A model generated the notes under the pieces. That model was not told the DNA's origin, did no database searches, and saw only the letters and a program-made list of their open reading frames with translations. The position numbers and the translations under genes are program-made. Of a stretch of 64,000 nucleotides of DNA, positions 62,080 through 64,000 are shown one piece after another. Numbering within the stretch: position 1 is the first letter of the stretch; every line of letters starts with the position of its first letter. The DNA is from Streptomyces griseofuscus. GTDB taxonomy: Bacteria; Actinomycetota; Actinomycetes; Streptomycetales; Streptomycetaceae. The stretch lies in assembly GCF_014673495.1 (NCBI RefSeq), contig NZ_CP051006.1, positions 8,617,001-8,681,000 of the forward strand, read 5' to 3'.

Positions 62080-63555
62080 TCACGCCCCGCCGGCCCCCGC
62101 GGCCCCGCCGGCTTCGGTGGTTTCGGCGGGCCGGGCGGGCTGGGTGGTGCGGGGGGTCTTGCCGACGCTGCCGACGAAGAAGCAGGCGATCGCGGCGGCC
62201 GCGGTGGCCGTCAGCGTCATCTCCCAGCCCCGGTCGAAGGAGTCCGCCTGGTGGGCGGCGCCGGAGCCCATGGTGGCCACCAGCAGCGAGATGCCCAGGA
62301 CGGTGCCGGCCTGGCGGGCCATGGTGATGACACCGGAACCGGTGGAGAAGCTCTGCGGCGGCAGGCCGGAGACACCGGCGCTGATCAGCGTGGGCAGGGT
62401 CAGGCCGACCCCGATGCCGGTGAGCAGCATGCCGGGCAGCATCCCGCCCGCGTAGCCGGCGTCCGGCCCCAGCAGGACCAGCCACCAGGCGATGCCCGCG
62501 CCGAAGACGACGCACCCGGTGAAGGCGACCACGCTGGAGCCGAAGCGGTGGATGACCGGCCCGATGCTCATGGCCAGCGCGGGCGGCAGTAGCGTGCCCG
62601 GGAAGATCGCGAGCCCGGTCCGCACCGCCGACCAGTGCCACACGTCCTGGCACCACAGCACGCTCGACAGCAGCATCGCCGCGAAGGCGACGGCGAACAG
62701 CACGTTGGAGAACGCGGACGGGCTGAAACCGCGGAACTTGAACAGCGGCAGCGGCAGCACCGGCGAGGCGTGGCGGGCGGAGCGCACCGTGAACCAGACC
62801 AGCCCCAGCACCCCCAGCACGAGGGCGCCGAGGAACTTCTGTGACGCCCAGCCCCAGTCGTCGCCCCTGACCAGGCCGAGCGCGATCAGCGCGATGGACA
62901 CGGTCAGCACGGCGGCACCGAGCACGTCCGCCCGCGGCAGGTCCCGGGCGGCAACACGCGGCAGCACCCGCAGACCGCCCAGCAGCGCGGCCACCCCGAT
63001 CGGCACGTTCACCAGGAACACCCAGTGCCAGCTCAGATCGGTCAGCAGCCCGCCCAGCACCGGACCCAGCGCACTGGCCACACCGCTGATCGCCGTCCAC
63101 CCCCGCACCGACGCGAGCCGCTTCTCGGGCGGCGCGGTCGCCAGCAGCAGACCCAGCGAGGAGGGGATCAGCATCGCCGCGCCGACCGCTTGCAGCACCC
63201 GCGCCCCGACCAGCAGCCAGATCCCCGGCGCCAGCGCGCACAGCACCGAGGAGAGCGTGAAGAGCGCGATGCCCGACAGATAGGCGATCCGCGGATTGAC
63301 CCGGTCCGCGAAATTGCCCGCCGGCACCAGCAGCGCGGCGAACACCACCGCGTACGCGTTCAGCACCCACGACAGGGACGCCAGCGACGTCCCCGAGAAC
63401 TGGTGCCCGATGTCCGGCAGCGCCACATTGACGATGAACACGTCCAGGTTGGCCATCGCCACCCCGGCGGCGATCACCGTGAAGACCACCCCGAGCCGCG
63501 GTCGTTGCTCTGTGGGACCGGGGGTATCGGCGGTCCGGCCGTCAGGGAGGCTCAT
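62080..63555 (-). CDS. MFS transporter, DHA2 type (probable product exporter)
   Basis: A 491-residue 14-helix exporter: VIAAGVAMANLDVFIVNVAL (motif D1), PAGNFADRVNPRIAYLSGIA (motif A), ARVLQAVGAAMLIPSSLGLL (motif B), GWTAISGVASALGPVLGGLL (motif C). The operator at 63570-63586 lies directly before its start. It likely exports the cluster product and gives self-resistance (inference). Confidence 0.93.
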   Translation of the reverse strand: MSLPDGRTADTPGPTEQRPRLGVVFTVIAAGVAMANLDVFIVNVALPDIGHQFSGTSLASLSWVLNAYAVVFAALLVPAGNFADRVNPRIAYLSGIALFTLSSVLCALAPGIWLLVGARVLQAVGAAMLIPSSLGLLLATAPPEKRLASVRGWTAISGVASALGPVLGGLLTDLSWHWVFLVNVPIGVAALLGGLRVLPRVAARDLPRADVLGAAVLTVSIALIALGLVRGDDWGWASQKFLGALVLGVLGLVWFTVRSARHASPVLPLPLFKFRGFSPSAFSNVLFAVAFAAMLLSSVLWCQDVWHWSAVRTGLAIFPGTLLPPALAMSIGPVIHRFGSSVVAFTGCVVFGAGIAWWLVLLGPDAGYAGGMLPGMLLTGIGVGLTLPTLISAGVSGLPPQSFSTGSGVITMARQAGTVLGISLLVATMGSGAAHQADSFDRGWEMTLTATAAAAIACFFVGSVGKTPRTTQPARPAETTEAGGAAGAGGA

Positions 63556-63569
63556 GTTCGTCCCATCTC

Positions 63570-63586
63570 AGTTTGGAATTCCAACT
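63570..63586. promoter_or_regulatory. Operator before the MFS exporter
   Basis: AGTTTGGAATTCCAACT, a near-perfect palindrome 15 bp from the start codon, sharing GTTGGA/TCCAAC halves with the P450 operator at 61616-61638. Typical of TetR-family sites; the cognate regulator is not in the window. Confidence 0.7.
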
Positions 63587-64000
63587 CACTTGCGCAGTGA
63601 AGCTAGCAACGAACGAACACACACGGCAACGCCCGCCGGTGTGCTGTGACGCGTACCTCTTCCGGCACGTCAGACAGGTCCCGCAAGGACAATGACGACC
63701 CGTCAGACAACAAAGGACACCATTTCGAACACACCGGCACCCCCGGCTCCGGAAAGCGCCACCCGGAGCGGGCACGGCCCCCGGTCCGCGGGCCGTCCCA
63801 ATCACGCCGCGACGCGGTTCATCGGTCGTTCAGGGCCGGGCGGCAACCTCTACCGGTGTCGGAACACGACTCCTGAGCGTTGCGGGCTCCACCAAGACGA
63901 CCGGGAACCCGGCGGGACCACGTTGCCGCGTGCCCCCGCAGCCGGCGCCCTCACCGGAGGGCGCCGGCGGGACGACACCGCGCCCCGCCCGGCCCCGCGG
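63587..64000. other. Window end, no gene seen
   Basis: About 410 bp with no convincing coding frame. A divergent regulator gene could start beyond base 64000. Confidence 0.35.

Noticed and set aside
63646-63876. Small plus-strand frame upstream of the MFS gene as the missing regulator
   Set aside because: 76 residues, very hydrophilic, no HTH; no sign of a TetR start before the window ends.

Overview
The window is high-GC actinobacterial DNA, almost certainly Streptomyces. The evidence is GTG/ATG starts with GGAG-type ribosome sites, ATGA/GTGA gene overlaps, a SigF-family sigma factor, a SpoIIE-type phosphatase, DUF5133 genes and many TetR/MarR/GlxA regulators beside single redox enzymes. 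The density of insertion sequences and broken genes fits a chromosome arm or a large linear plasmid.

Layout. 1-2830: 3' end of a carotenoid operon (crtI end, crtB, Rieske protein). 2911-6258: small secreted protein, DUF5133 protein, SigF-family sigma factor, SDR oxidoreductase and a frameshifted flavodoxin-like gene, probably a stress group. 6584-11120: an IS3 element that cut a glycosyltransferase gene, small exported peptides, a tRNA-Ser-like remnant and an IS5 element. 11358-29056: accessory single genes with local regulators (quinone reductase, Ku, MarR/SRPBCC pair, large SpoIIE phosphatase, aldo/keto reductase/TetR pair, DUF1801, VOC protein with a nonsense codon, saccharopine-dehydrogenase-like/GlxA pair, TetR/NmrA pair). 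29057-31099: scrap zone (NucA/NucB DNase remnant, orphan IS701-type end, TetR remnant). 31100-36280: TetR-controlled operon of an MFS pump, two SRPBCC proteins, a carotenoid cleavage oxygenase and a membrane protein. 36491-50220: frameshifted AAA ATPase, IS701 and IS110 elements, secreted metallophosphoesterase, tandem GNAT protein and many gene remnants.

50964-63555 is the most interesting part: a minus-strand biosynthetic cluster with P450, alpha/beta-hydrolase-fold protein lacking its catalytic residues, hotdog thioesterase, fatty acyl-AMP ligase, two HxxxxH/HxxHH desaturases, acyl carrier protein, a third desaturase, an alpha/beta hydrolase, rubredoxin and an MFS exporter. The order ligase-desaturase-desaturase-ACP-desaturase-hydrolase-rubredoxin is that of bacterial polyyne (terminal alkyne) pathways. 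The ligase would load a fatty acid on the ACP, three diiron desaturases/acetylenases fed by rubredoxin would introduce double and triple bonds, a hydrolase would release the product, the P450 would oxidise it and the MFS protein would export it. The P450 and exporter share a palindromic operator.

Repeated single-base indels, a 7-bp duplication, a nonsense codon and IS scars show either strong decay or residual sequencing error. Both are kept open where relevant.
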